From: Bacteroidota bacterium
Lineage (GTDB): Bacteria; Bacteroidota; Bacteroidia; Cytophagales; Cyclobacteriaceae
Assembly: GCA_027297025.1 (NCBI GenBank)
Contig: JAPUIM010000546.1
Span: 1 to 5,826, forward strand
Direction of reading: 5' to 3'
Length of the DNA: 5,826 bases
Below, piece by piece: positions 1 through 5,826 of this stretch; position 1 is the stretch's first letter; every line of letters starts with the position of its first letter. The translations under genes were made by a program, and so were the position numbers. The notes beneath the pieces were generated by a model, which did not search any database, was not told the DNA's origin, and saw only the letters and a list, made by a program, of their open reading frames with translations.

Positions 1-324
1 TCCACTAGCCTCTTGATTGACCTTTTTACTGGTTGACAAGCTATTATTAATGAAATTTTGGAATGTAAACAATTGTCCTAAGGCATAGTTGATCTTGGCC
101 TCTTTCATAAACGCAATGGCCAAATACTTATTAGGACTTCCTAGTTTTGAAATGGATTTGCTTTTGAGTTTGCTAAATTGTTTGGCGGCTTTTTTATAAT
201 CACCATCTTGGTATTTATCTTCTCCTTTGACAATATACTTGTCAAGGTTTTGACCTAGTAGCATTTGTTGGTTAAATAACCCAATCAGAAGTACTAGGAT
301 GGTTGGTTTTATCAAGTATTTCAT
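1..324 (-). CDS. Secreted/periplasmic TPR-like protein, N-terminal part (runs off left edge)
   Basis: This reading frame opens at an ATG (322-324) and stays open through 108 codons to the left window edge, so only the N-terminus is seen. It begins MKYLIKPTILVLLIGLF, a basic residue pattern followed by a hydrophobic core, with a likely signal peptidase I site near residues 24-26 (LLGQ-N). No cysteine follows the hydrophobic core, so it does not look like a lipoprotein. Residues about 30-95 are helical and rich in Lys, Ala and Tyr. The stretch around YQDGDYKKAAKQF (about 39-51) has the spacing of a tetratricopeptide helix pair, and a second helical pair (KYLAIAFMKEA onward) follows. TPR proteins usually mediate protein-protein contacts; the actual function cannot be read from this part. 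The gene lies 46 bp downstream of mutB on the same strand, so it could be co-transcribed, but nothing links it to mutase function. I see no clear ribosome-binding site, which is normal in Bacteroidota. Confidence 0.75.
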   Translation of the reverse strand, partial: MKYLIKPTILVLLIGLFNQQMLLGQNLDKYIVKGEDKYQDGDYKKAAKQFSKLKSKSISKLGSPNKYLAIAFMKEAKINYALGQLFTFQNFINNSLSTSKKVNQEASG

Positions 325-370
325 AATACTAGTTTATTAAAAAATTCCCTGTAAATCAATAATACATAAC

Positions 371-2512
371 TTACAATGGGTCGGATTGGTTCAGGAGTAA
401 GTGTAGCAACTTTAAGGCTGCCTTAGATAAATTGGTCCCCGGACCAAATATCTCAGCAACTCCTACATCCTTGAGGAGTTGATGATCCTGATTGGGGATT
501 ACTCCTCCAGCCACTACCATGATATCCGATCTTCCCATTTCGTTCAACTTATTTATTAAACCTGGGATCAAGGTCTTGTGTCCTCCTGCCAGACTAGATA
601 CACCGACCAGGTTTACGTCATTCTCAATTGCTTGGCGTGCAACCTCTTCTGGAGTTTGGAACAAAGGACCGATATCCACATCGAATCCAATATCGGCGAA
701 ACCTGTAGCTATGACCTTGGCTCCACGATCATGACCATCTTGTCCTATTTTTGCAACCAGGATTCTAGGCCTTCTTCCCTCCAGATCCTCAAACTGGTCG
801 GCCAATTTTTTAGCTTCCTGGAACTCTTTTTGACCATAAGCCTCTTTTGAATAGACTCCTGAAATGGCTTTGGTATTTGCTTTATGTCGACCAAATTCTT
901 TTTCCATGGCCAAGGATATTTCTCCTAAGGTAGCCCTTTTTCTAGCTGCCTCCACCGCCAATTCCAATAAATTCCCATTATTTGATTTGGCTGAACGGGT
1001 GATATTTTGCAGGCATTCCTGGACATCTTCATTATTTCGTTCCTCTTTTATTTTTTCAAGGCGCATGATCTGAGATTGTCTGACACTGGTATTATCAACT
1101 TCCAATAAATCAATTTTCACTTCCTCCGCCACTTTATATTTATTTACCCCAACAATAGTTTCTTCACCTGAATCTATTAGTGCTTGTTTCCGTGCGGCGG
1201 CTTCTTCAATTTTTAATTTGGGCAGTCCTATTTCTATGGCTTTAGCCATTCCTCCATGTGCTTCAATTTCCACTATTTGTTTCCAGGCATTATGAGCAAG
1301 GTGATGGGTGAGGTATTCCACATAATAACTCCCCGCCCAAGGATCAATGCATTTAGTGATCTGAGATTGTTGCATGATAAAAAGCTGGGTGTCTCTGGCG
1401 ATTTTAGCTGAATAATCGGTAGGCAAGGCGATGGCTTCATCCAAGGAATTGGTATGCAGTGACTGCGTACCTCCCAAAACAGCAGCCAAGGCTTCGATGC
1501 AGGTTCTGGTAACATTGTTATAAGGATCCTGCTCAGTCAAACTCCAACCCGAGGTTTGGCAATGGGCGCGTAATGCCAGAGATTTAGGGTTGGACGGATG
1601 AAACTGTTGTACGATCTTAGCCCACAACATTCTGCCCGCTCTGAGTTTGGCTATCTCCATGAAATGATTCATACCTATCGCCCAGAAAAAGGATAAACGG
1701 GGAGCTATTTTATCTATCCCTAACCCCGATTGCAGGGCGGCACGGAGGTATTCCCAACCATTGGCTAGCGTATAGGCCAACTCCAAGTCAGCCGGAGCTC
1801 CGGCTTCATGCATATGATATCCGCTGACACTTATGGAGTTAAATTTAGGCATGTGTTGGGAGGTGTAGAAAAATATATCGGCGATAATCCTCATAGATGG
1901 CTGAGGTGGATATATGTAGGTATTTCTCACCATAAATTCTTTCAGGATATCGTTTTGAATGGTGCCGGTTAATTGTTGAGGAGAAACACCTTGTTCTTCT
2001 GCTGCTACTATATAAAAAGCCATTATGGGTAATACCGCCCCGTTCATGGTCATCGACACTGACATTTTATCCAGAGGAATTTTGTCAAAAAGAATTTTCA
2101 TGTCCACTAACGAATCAACCGCCACTCCTGCTTTTCCTACGTCTCCTTGTACCCTGGCATGGTCAGAGTCGTATCCTCGATGGGTGGCAAGGTCAAAGGC
2201 TATAGAAAGACCTTTTTGTCCTGCGGCAAGATTTCTTCGGTAAAAGGCATTAGATTCTTCTGCAGTAGAATAGCCGGCGTATTGGCGAATGGTCCAGGGT
2301 CTGGTTGCATACATGGAAGCATAGGGTCCACGTAAGTATGGGGGTTTACCGGCGCCGAATTTTATATGTTCTAAATCATTTATGTCAGATGCTTCCAGGA
2401 AAGACTTAACCGCTATATTTTCAGGGGAAACCCAATCATCACCTTTGGCAAAACCATCATTGCCATTTACAAGGGCATGTTCAATATCTATATTGTGAAA
2501 GTCTGGTTTCAA
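371..2512 (-). CDS. mutB: Methylmalonyl-CoA mutase large (catalytic) subunit
   Basis: This 713-residue protein (also called scpA) is the catalytic chain of adenosylcobalamin-dependent methylmalonyl-CoA mutase. It interconverts succinyl-CoA and (R)-methylmalonyl-CoA in the cytoplasm, within propionate, odd-chain fatty acid and branched amino acid metabolism. The substrate-binding TIM barrel spans about residues 40-420 and the B12-binding domain about 580-705. Aligned from memory to the Propionibacterium enzyme, the active-site residues are present: Tyr78, Gln186, Arg196, His233 and Lys588. The base-off B12 motif DGHDRG lies at 592-597 with His594 as the cobalt ligand, followed by SSLAGGH (639-645) and AGGVIP (668-673). 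Length is normal for the family and the frame is intact. The start is a TTG: an in-frame TAG sits four codons upstream (2522-2524), no ATG or GTG lies between, and the first in-frame ATG is at codon 67, inside the conserved core. The resulting N-terminus, MKPDF, resembles the MRPDF start I recall in relatives. It lies 17 bp after the mutA stop, so coupled translation is likely. One oddity is His235 where GYHMQEAG is usual. Confidence 0.97.
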   Translation of the reverse strand: MKPDFHNIDIEHALVNGNDGFAKGDDWVSPENIAVKSFLEASDINDLEHIKFGAGKPPYLRGPYASMYATRPWTIRQYAGYSTAEESNAFYRRNLAAGQKGLSIAFDLATHRGYDSDHARVQGDVGKAGVAVDSLVDMKILFDKIPLDKMSVSMTMNGAVLPIMAFYIVAAEEQGVSPQQLTGTIQNDILKEFMVRNTYIYPPQPSMRIIADIFFYTSQHMPKFNSISVSGYHMHEAGAPADLELAYTLANGWEYLRAALQSGLGIDKIAPRLSFFWAIGMNHFMEIAKLRAGRMLWAKIVQQFHPSNPKSLALRAHCQTSGWSLTEQDPYNNVTRTCIEALAAVLGGTQSLHTNSLDEAIALPTDYSAKIARDTQLFIMQQSQITKCIDPWAGSYYVEYLTHHLAHNAWKQIVEIEAHGGMAKAIEIGLPKLKIEEAAARKQALIDSGEETIVGVNKYKVAEEVKIDLLEVDNTSVRQSQIMRLEKIKEERNNEDVQECLQNITRSAKSNNGNLLELAVEAARKRATLGEISLAMEKEFGRHKANTKAISGVYSKEAYGQKEFQEAKKLADQFEDLEGRRPRILVAKIGQDGHDRGAKVIATGFADIGFDVDIGPLFQTPEEVARQAIENDVNLVGVSSLAGGHKTLIPGLINKLNEMGRSDIMVVAGGVIPNQDHQLLKDVGVAEIFGPGTNLSKAALKLLHLLLNQSDPL

Positions 2513-2529
2513 TTGATCACTCTAAATAG

Positions 2530-3753
2530 TTAGTTTAATGAATATTCATTTTCCTTAAATTTGGTGTACCCACCATCATCCTCAATTTTTAAAAATAAAT
2601 TCCATGATCCTTTTACCAGCTGATGAGTAATACTTTCCAAATAATAAGAACCGGCCACCGGATCCATAAATTTATCCAAGTGCACTTCTTCTCTTAGAAT
2701 CAAAGAGATGTTTCTGGCTATCCTGGCAGACCATTGATTGTACTGCTGATTTCGGGAATCATGTGGTGCAAGGGATATTGAATTGCACCCACCCAAAATT
2801 GCGGCCAAAGCTTGAAGAGTATTGCTTAAGATATTTGTTGCTTCATCATTCGAATTGGTATGCAGGTGGGATATGCAATGAAGGTTTATCCCTTCAGGAT
2901 CATAGGATGTTCCAGGATATTCCTTGGCAATTTGGCTAATCAAAAACCGAAGGGCCCTCAGTTTTGCAATCTCCACAAAGAATTCATTACCCAGAGATAG
3001 CGTCAATTGGATTCTGGAAAAAACCTGAGAAGCCTCAACGCCTCGTGCGGTTAATCCATCCACTAATTCTACCAGATAACTCAATGCCAGAGCCGTCTGT
3101 TTTATGATTTCAAAATCTTCTTTTTGAAGGGCTTTCAGGTCAATGTCAATGCTACGTATACCAACGGCATTTTTGAACAACTCAAAGTGCTTAAGTTGAG
3201 GCTCCAAAAACTCGGTTGGATGACTGGAAAACGGTAGCAAAAAGTGTCCATTAACTTTGATTAGATCTATCCCGGCGTCATTTAAATAATTTAAATATTG
3301 CTGTCCACATTCTTGTCTTCCGGTATTAACTACAAATGACAGGTTGCAATGTTCAGGTTTTATATTCTGCAACAAATTTCGCCAGTTAATCTCATTATCA
3401 TTGATTATTTCAAAAACTACTCCTTCCGCACCATTTTCTAAAGCATGCAAGGCTTGAACGTTGGCTTTGTGTTCATCCTCAATTGTAACTTCTTCTAAAA
3501 AAAGCCACTTTCTGAGCCATATGGCCCCTATTTTATGTTTAGGAGGTTTAAAATCGAGCGCTTTGATGTATCCAAATTCTTTAGTTTCCTCTGAAGTGAA
3601 ATAGGGTGGAAGTTCCAGTCCATCTTGATATTGCCAATTGAGTTTATGCAGATTGGGTTCATCAATAATAACCCGCACCAGTCGTTCCCATTCCTGCTTA
3701 GGCAGTGGTTGGAACTCTGAAAATAAGGGTGGCAATTTGTGCTTGGGGGACAT
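2530..3753 (-). CDS. mutA: Methylmalonyl-CoA mutase small (non-catalytic) subunit, short form
   Basis: This 407-residue protein is the small chain that pairs with the large subunit in heterodimeric methylmalonyl-CoA mutase; the family member is structural rather than catalytic. It shares the mutase barrel in diverged form. FFVEIAKLRALRFL (258-271), LHTNSNDEATN (297-307), WSARIARN (341-348) and DPVAGSYYLESITHQL (364-379) each match a segment of the large subunit in the same order. Residues 1-60 are the subunit-contact extension. The protein stops 16 residues after reaching IEDDGG (390-395), where the barrel ends. It therefore lacks both the linker and the degenerate B12-binding domain found in actinobacterial MutA, which has roughly 640 residues. 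Shortened small subunits occur in Bacteroidota, and this one is at the short end of what I recall. No frameshift is evident. The ATG start is the first Met in frame, and a promoter-like sequence lies just upstream. It is the first gene of the mutA-mutB operon. Confidence 0.93.
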   Translation of the reverse strand: MSPKHKLPPLFSEFQPLPKQEWERLVRVIIDEPNLHKLNWQYQDGLELPPYFTSEETKEFGYIKALDFKPPKHKIGAIWLRKWLFLEEVTIEDEHKANVQALHALENGAEGVVFEIINDNEINWRNLLQNIKPEHCNLSFVVNTGRQECGQQYLNYLNDAGIDLIKVNGHFLLPFSSHPTEFLEPQLKHFELFKNAVGIRSIDIDLKALQKEDFEIIKQTALALSYLVELVDGLTARGVEASQVFSRIQLTLSLGNEFFVEIAKLRALRFLISQIAKEYPGTSYDPEGINLHCISHLHTNSNDEATNILSNTLQALAAILGGCNSISLAPHDSRNQQYNQWSARIARNISLILREEVHLDKFMDPVAGSYYLESITHQLVKGSWNLFLKIEDDGGYTKFKENEYSLN

Positions 3754-3776
3754 GAGAATTTGGTATATTCAAGATA

Positions 3777-3805
3777 TAAAGCTATTGCTTTTTTTCGAGA
3801 ACAAA
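3777..3805 (-). promoter_or_regulatory. Candidate Bacteroidota-type promoter of the mutA-mutB operon
   Basis: Read on the minus strand, TTTG (3802-3805) is followed after 17 bp by TAGCTTTA (3777-3784). The Bacteroidota consensus for the primary sigma factor is TTG/TTTG near -33 and TAnnTTTG near -7. This -7 box differs from it only in the last base, and the spacing is at the short end of the accepted range. Transcription would start near 3770, giving a leader of about 15-20 nt before the mutA ATG. The match is by eye and the region is AT-rich, so a chance match is possible. Confidence 0.35.
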
Positions 3806-3861
3806 GAACTCGGCATCTTTTAGACAACTTGGAGAAAATTGTTTCCAAATCAGGCAAAATT

Positions 3862-3874
3862 ATCATATGAAAAA
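3862..3874 (+). repeat. 13-bp direct repeat, copy 1
   Basis: The sequence ATCATATGAAAAA occurs here and again at 3941-3953, with starts 79 bp apart, both inside the mutA/dnaA intergenic region. Each copy contains the 8-bp palindrome TCATATGA. A regulator-binding role is possible, but in such AT-rich DNA chance or an old local duplication is also plausible. Confidence 0.4.
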
Positions 3875-3940
3875 AATAATATTCTATATAAATAATTAAA
3901 GTATTTTAAAATATATCTTTTGATAATTTAGCGTGAGCGC

Positions 3941-3953
3941 ATCATATGAAAAA
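3941..3953 (+). repeat. 13-bp direct repeat, copy 2
   Basis: This is an exact second copy of ATCATATGAAAAA from 3862-3874, about 100 bp upstream of the dnaA ATG. The identity ends at both borders: the base before is T in copy 1 and C in copy 2, and the bases after also diverge. It therefore looks like a short motif and not the end of a longer duplicated block. Confidence 0.4.
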
Positions 3954-4052
3954 GTCAAGTCAAATCGCATTTTTTTCTTAATTATTTTTTTTTCATTTTT
4001 GATATTCCTTTACCTAAAGGGATGCATTTTTTACCCTTATCATTTCAGGTTG

Positions 4053-5459
4053 ATGCACGAAAAAGTTTGGAATAATTGTCTCGGTACGATCATCGACAAA
4101 ATCAGTGAGCAAAGTTATAAGACTTGGTTTGAACCGATTATTCCACTGAAGCTTCAGGATAAGGTTTTAACTATTCAAGTCCCAAGTCAATTTTTTTATG
4201 AGTGGTTGGAAGAACACTATGTTCATTTGTTGAGGAAGGCCATCGATCAAGAGTTGGGGACGGGTGGACGGTTGGAGTATTCAATTATCGTTGATCAGGG
4301 AAATCGAGACAACCATCCAGTCACCATCAATCTACCCACCAATAAACACACTGCTTATGGGCATGATGGAATATTAACCGAATATATTTCTCCCTTTGCA
4401 ATCAGGGGCATAGCTGAGTCACATCAATACTCGAATCTGAATCCACAGTACGTATTCGAATCTTACATAGAGGGCGATTGCAATCGCCTGGCCAGATCAG
4501 CAGGGATGGCCGTTGCTCAAAAGCCGGGTATCACATCTTTCAATCCACTCATGATATATGGTGGAGTGGGTTTGGGTAAAACACATTTGGTACAAGCTAT
4601 TGGGAATTATATAAAACAAAATTTGGACAATAAGTTTGTACTATATGTTGCTTCTGAAAAATTCACCACTCAGTTTATCGAGGCTCTGAGGAATAACAAT
4701 GTGCAAAACTTTACTAATTTTTACCTGCAAGTAGATGCTTTGATACTGGATGATGTGCAATTCCTGGCGGGGAAAGAGAAAACTCAGGAAATCTATTTTC
4801 ATATTTTCAACCACCTTCATCAGTCGGGGAAACAGATTATTATGACCAGTGATTGCCCCCCCAAGGATATTAAAGGGTTGGAGGAACGTTTATTGTCCAG
4901 ATTTAAATGGGGGCTTACTACGGATCTTCAGCAGCCTGATTTTGAGACTAGAATGGCTATCATTCAGCGCAAAATACAAGCTGATGGTATTAGCATTCCC
5001 GATAATGTGGTGGAATATTTGGCCTACAGTGTGGATACAAACATTCGTGAGTTGGAAGGGGTATTGATCTCTTTGATTGCTCACTCCTCCTTGAACAAAC
5101 GGGAAATAGACCTGGAGTTGGCCAAGCAGACCTTAAAAAATATCGTACAGGATATAGAAAATGAAGTGGGAATTGATTTCATTCAGAAAACAGTCTCCGA
5201 AAGCTTTAATGTTTCCTTGGATGATATGAAGGATAAGACCCGTAAGAAGGAAATAGTGATCGCTCGTCAGGTAGCCATGTACTTTTCTAAAGAATACACC
5301 AATCACTCATTGAAGTCAATTGGCTATCATTTTGGGGGCCGTGACCATTCCACCGTTATTCATGCTGTACAAACCGTTAATGACATGATGGAAACCAATT
5401 CCCAATTCTGCTCCTCAGTAGAATCGCTGAAAAAGAAATTGAAAATGAGAACTTTCTAA
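4053..5459 (+). CDS. dnaA: Chromosomal replication initiator DnaA
   Basis: DnaA binds DnaA boxes at the chromosome origin, forms an ATP-dependent filament, melts the origin and helps load the replicative helicase. From the ATG at 4053 the protein has 468 residues, typical for the family. Domain I covers about 1-80 (WNNCL, SYKTWFEPI, PSQFFYEWLEEHY); a short linker runs about 81-115; the AAA+ domain covers about 120-335. Visible AAA+ motifs are Walker A GGVGLGKT (170-177, Lys176), Walker B LILDD (230-234), sensor 1 TSD (265-267), the box VII arginine in LSRFKWGL (Arg283) and the sensor 2 arginine in NIRELEG (Arg332). Domain IV carries the DNA-binding signature GGRDHSTV (428-435). The frame is open upstream to a GTG at 3933, but those 40 residues come from T-rich intergenic DNA and have no family counterpart, while MHEKVWNNCL fits the usual DnaA start. 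AGGT just upstream (4047-4050) is at most a weak ribosome-binding site. The neighbours are metabolic and protease genes; dnaN is not adjacent. Confidence 0.97.
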   Translation: MHEKVWNNCLGTIIDKISEQSYKTWFEPIIPLKLQDKVLTIQVPSQFFYEWLEEHYVHLLRKAIDQELGTGGRLEYSIIVDQGNRDNHPVTINLPTNKHTAYGHDGILTEYISPFAIRGIAESHQYSNLNPQYVFESYIEGDCNRLARSAGMAVAQKPGITSFNPLMIYGGVGLGKTHLVQAIGNYIKQNLDNKFVLYVASEKFTTQFIEALRNNNVQNFTNFYLQVDALILDDVQFLAGKEKTQEIYFHIFNHLHQSGKQIIMTSDCPPKDIKGLEERLLSRFKWGLTTDLQQPDFETRMAIIQRKIQADGISIPDNVVEYLAYSVDTNIRELEGVLISLIAHSSLNKREIDLELAKQTLKNIVQDIENEVGIDFIQKTVSESFNVSLDDMKDKTRKKEIVIARQVAMYFSKEYTNHSLKSIGYHFGGRDHSTVIHAVQTVNDMMETNSQFCSSVESLKKKLKMRTF

Positions 5460-5469
5460 AAGTAGAAAG
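5452..5469. terminator. Small inverted repeat over the dnaA/protease stop codons
   Basis: CTTTCT (5452-5457) and AGAAAG (5464-5469) form a six-base-pair stem with a six-base loop, centred on the overlapping ends of dnaA and the convergent protease gene. Because it is symmetric it could act on transcripts from both sides. The stem is AT-rich with only two G-C pairs and no clear U-run follows on either strand, so it is at best a weak terminator or a pause/RNA-end structure. Confidence 0.2.
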
Positions 5470-5826
5470 AATAATATCCTCTTACTCCTCTGGTATTTAC
5501 TCCCTCGATAATTACCCTTCCTCTTATTCCTTCTAAAATTTTAATTAATCTTTTTGGGTCCTTAATAGCTTCGTTATTTACATGGGTAATGATAAAATCT
5601 TCTTCAATACCCAAACTTCTTAAAAATCCACTTTTCACTTTTGTTACCCTCACCCCGTAGTCTATGTTGAGTAATTCGCGCTCCACTTTAGGAACAGATT
5701 CAAATTCAGCCCCCAGGGTTTTGGAAAAGTTGGACTGTTTTACAATGATGTCGGTAGTGCCTTCTTTATTGGTGAGGATGATTTCCGCAAGGGCTACTTT
5801 ACCTTTTCTTTTGTATAAAAGAATGA
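5456..5826 (-). CDS. HtrA/DegP-family serine protease, C-terminal PDZ part (runs off right edge)
   Basis: Only the last 122 codons are in the window; the frame stays open to the right edge, so the real start lies outside. A GTG at 5684-5686 is an internal codon, not the start, because homologous sequence continues upstream of it. The first visible residues (about 1-25, KGKVALAEIILTNKEGTT) fit the end of the first PDZ domain. Residues about 35-110 fit the second PDZ domain, including the ligand-binding loop YGVRV (56-60), then GIEEDFIITHVNNEAI (72-87) and IRGRVIIEGV (100-109). This arrangement is that of the periplasmic Do/DegP/DegQ proteases, in which a trypsin-like Ser protease domain precedes two PDZ domains and degrades or refolds damaged envelope proteins. 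The signal peptide and catalytic His-Asp-Ser triad are not visible, so protease activity is inferred from family resemblance. The TAG stop at 5456-5458 overlaps the dnaA stop codon, tail to tail. Confidence 0.85.
   Translation of the reverse strand, partial: ILLYKRKGKVALAEIILTNKEGTTDIIVKQSNFSKTLGAEFESVPKVERELLNIDYGVRVTKVKSGFLRSLGIEEDFIITHVNNEAIKDPKRLIKILEGIRGRVIIEGVNTRGVRGYYSFYF

Larger units (their letters stand above)
3754..4052. other. Divergent mutA/dnaA intergenic region, very AT-rich
   Basis: These 299 bp separate the divergently transcribed mutA and dnaA and must carry both control regions. The middle is extremely AT-rich: in 3851-3930 I count only 10 G or C in 80 bases. A T-rich run with nine consecutive T follows near 3985-3993. 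I found no match to the DnaA box TTATNCACA on either strand here, so the stretch looks like a promoter region or a melting-prone segment, not a recognisable origin. For dnaA the best promoter guess is TTTG at 3998-4001, then 21 bp, then TGCATTTT at 4023-4030. It matches the Bacteroidota -7 element TAnnTTTG at only four of six fixed bases and is weak. No credible gene lies here; two very short ORFs begin at ATG 3867 and ATG 3946 and are only 10 and 11 codons long. Confidence 0.7.

Noticed and set aside
492..1073. Overlapping plus-strand ORFs of 69-90 codons opposite mutB
   Set aside because: They lie antisense inside the strongly conserved B12-binding and linker part of mutB, have no recognisable domain, and are expected by-products of its codon pattern.
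1273..1515. Minus-strand ORF of 80 codons in another frame of mutB
   Set aside because: It lies wholly within the conserved barrel of mutB; two genes in overlapping frames are very unlikely here.
2025..2335. Two plus-strand ORFs (72 and 62 codons) opposite the N-terminal part of mutB
   Set aside because: They are antisense shadows of a conserved coding sequence, with no family resemblance.
3528..3866. Minus-strand ORF of 112 codons overlapping the start of mutA
   Set aside because: Most of it lies in the mutA coding region in another frame, it has Cys/Ser-rich low-quality composition, and no domain is recognisable. The mutA frame has clear family motifs.
3867..3981. Two tiny ORFs starting at ATG 3867 and ATG 3946, considered as leader peptides
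   Set aside because: They are only 10 and 11 codons, start at the 13-bp repeat by coincidence of its ATG, and show no attenuator-type hairpins or codon bias for one amino acid.
5030..5038. DnaA-box-like TGTGGATAC inside dnaA, and ATATCCACA near 674 in mutB
   Set aside because: Each has one mismatch to the consensus, lies alone inside conserved coding sequence, and has no neighbouring boxes; chance is the best explanation.
4849..5084. Short ORFs on both strands within dnaA
   Set aside because: They sit in the conserved AAA+ region of dnaA and are frame shadows.
5684..5686. GTG as start of a 76-residue PDZ protein
   Set aside because: The frame continues open upstream to the window edge with sequence that fits the HtrA family, so the GTG is an internal valine codon.

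Overview
The window is a piece of chromosome from a bacterium of the phylum Bacteroidota. Three things point there. The DnaA N-terminus and the C-terminal PDZ sequence of the HtrA-type protease follow the patterns I know from that phylum. Methylmalonyl-CoA mutase is encoded as a small/large subunit pair with a shortened small subunit. Shine-Dalgarno sequences are weak or absent. The sequence is moderately AT-rich. I would lean towards a Cytophagales-like lineage, but the window cannot settle genus or family.

Layout, left to right. The start of a secreted or periplasmic TPR-like protein gene lies on the minus strand and runs off the left edge (1-324). Upstream of it on the same strand are the large subunit of methylmalonyl-CoA mutase (mutB/scpA, 371-2512) and the small subunit (mutA, 2530-3753). 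These two are 17 bp apart and form an operon read right to left. The TPR gene follows mutB after 46 bp and may be part of that transcript. A very AT-rich divergent intergenic region (3754-4052) carries a plausible Bacteroidota-type promoter for mutA and must hold the dnaA control region. dnaA follows on the plus strand; I place its start at the ATG at 4053. It ends tail to tail with the last 122 codons of an HtrA/DegP-family protease gene on the minus strand (5456-5826), which runs off the right edge. The stop codons of dnaA and the protease overlap by 4 bp.

How the genes work together. mutA and mutB encode the two chains of the adenosylcobalamin enzyme that interconverts succinyl-CoA and (R)-methylmalonyl-CoA in propionate metabolism. 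dnaA (replication initiation) and the protease (envelope protein quality control) are functionally unrelated neighbours. I see no mobile element, CRISPR array, tRNA, rRNA, phage gene or defence gene, and no convincing DnaA-box cluster.

This is largely an ordinary housekeeping region and I do not see a new system in it. Points worth a second look: the minimal small subunit without a B12-binding domain, the TTG start of mutB, the overlapping stop codons with a hairpin across them, a 13-bp direct repeat carrying an 8-bp palindrome in the dnaA/mutA intergenic region, and an in-frame hydrophobic extension upstream of dnaA.
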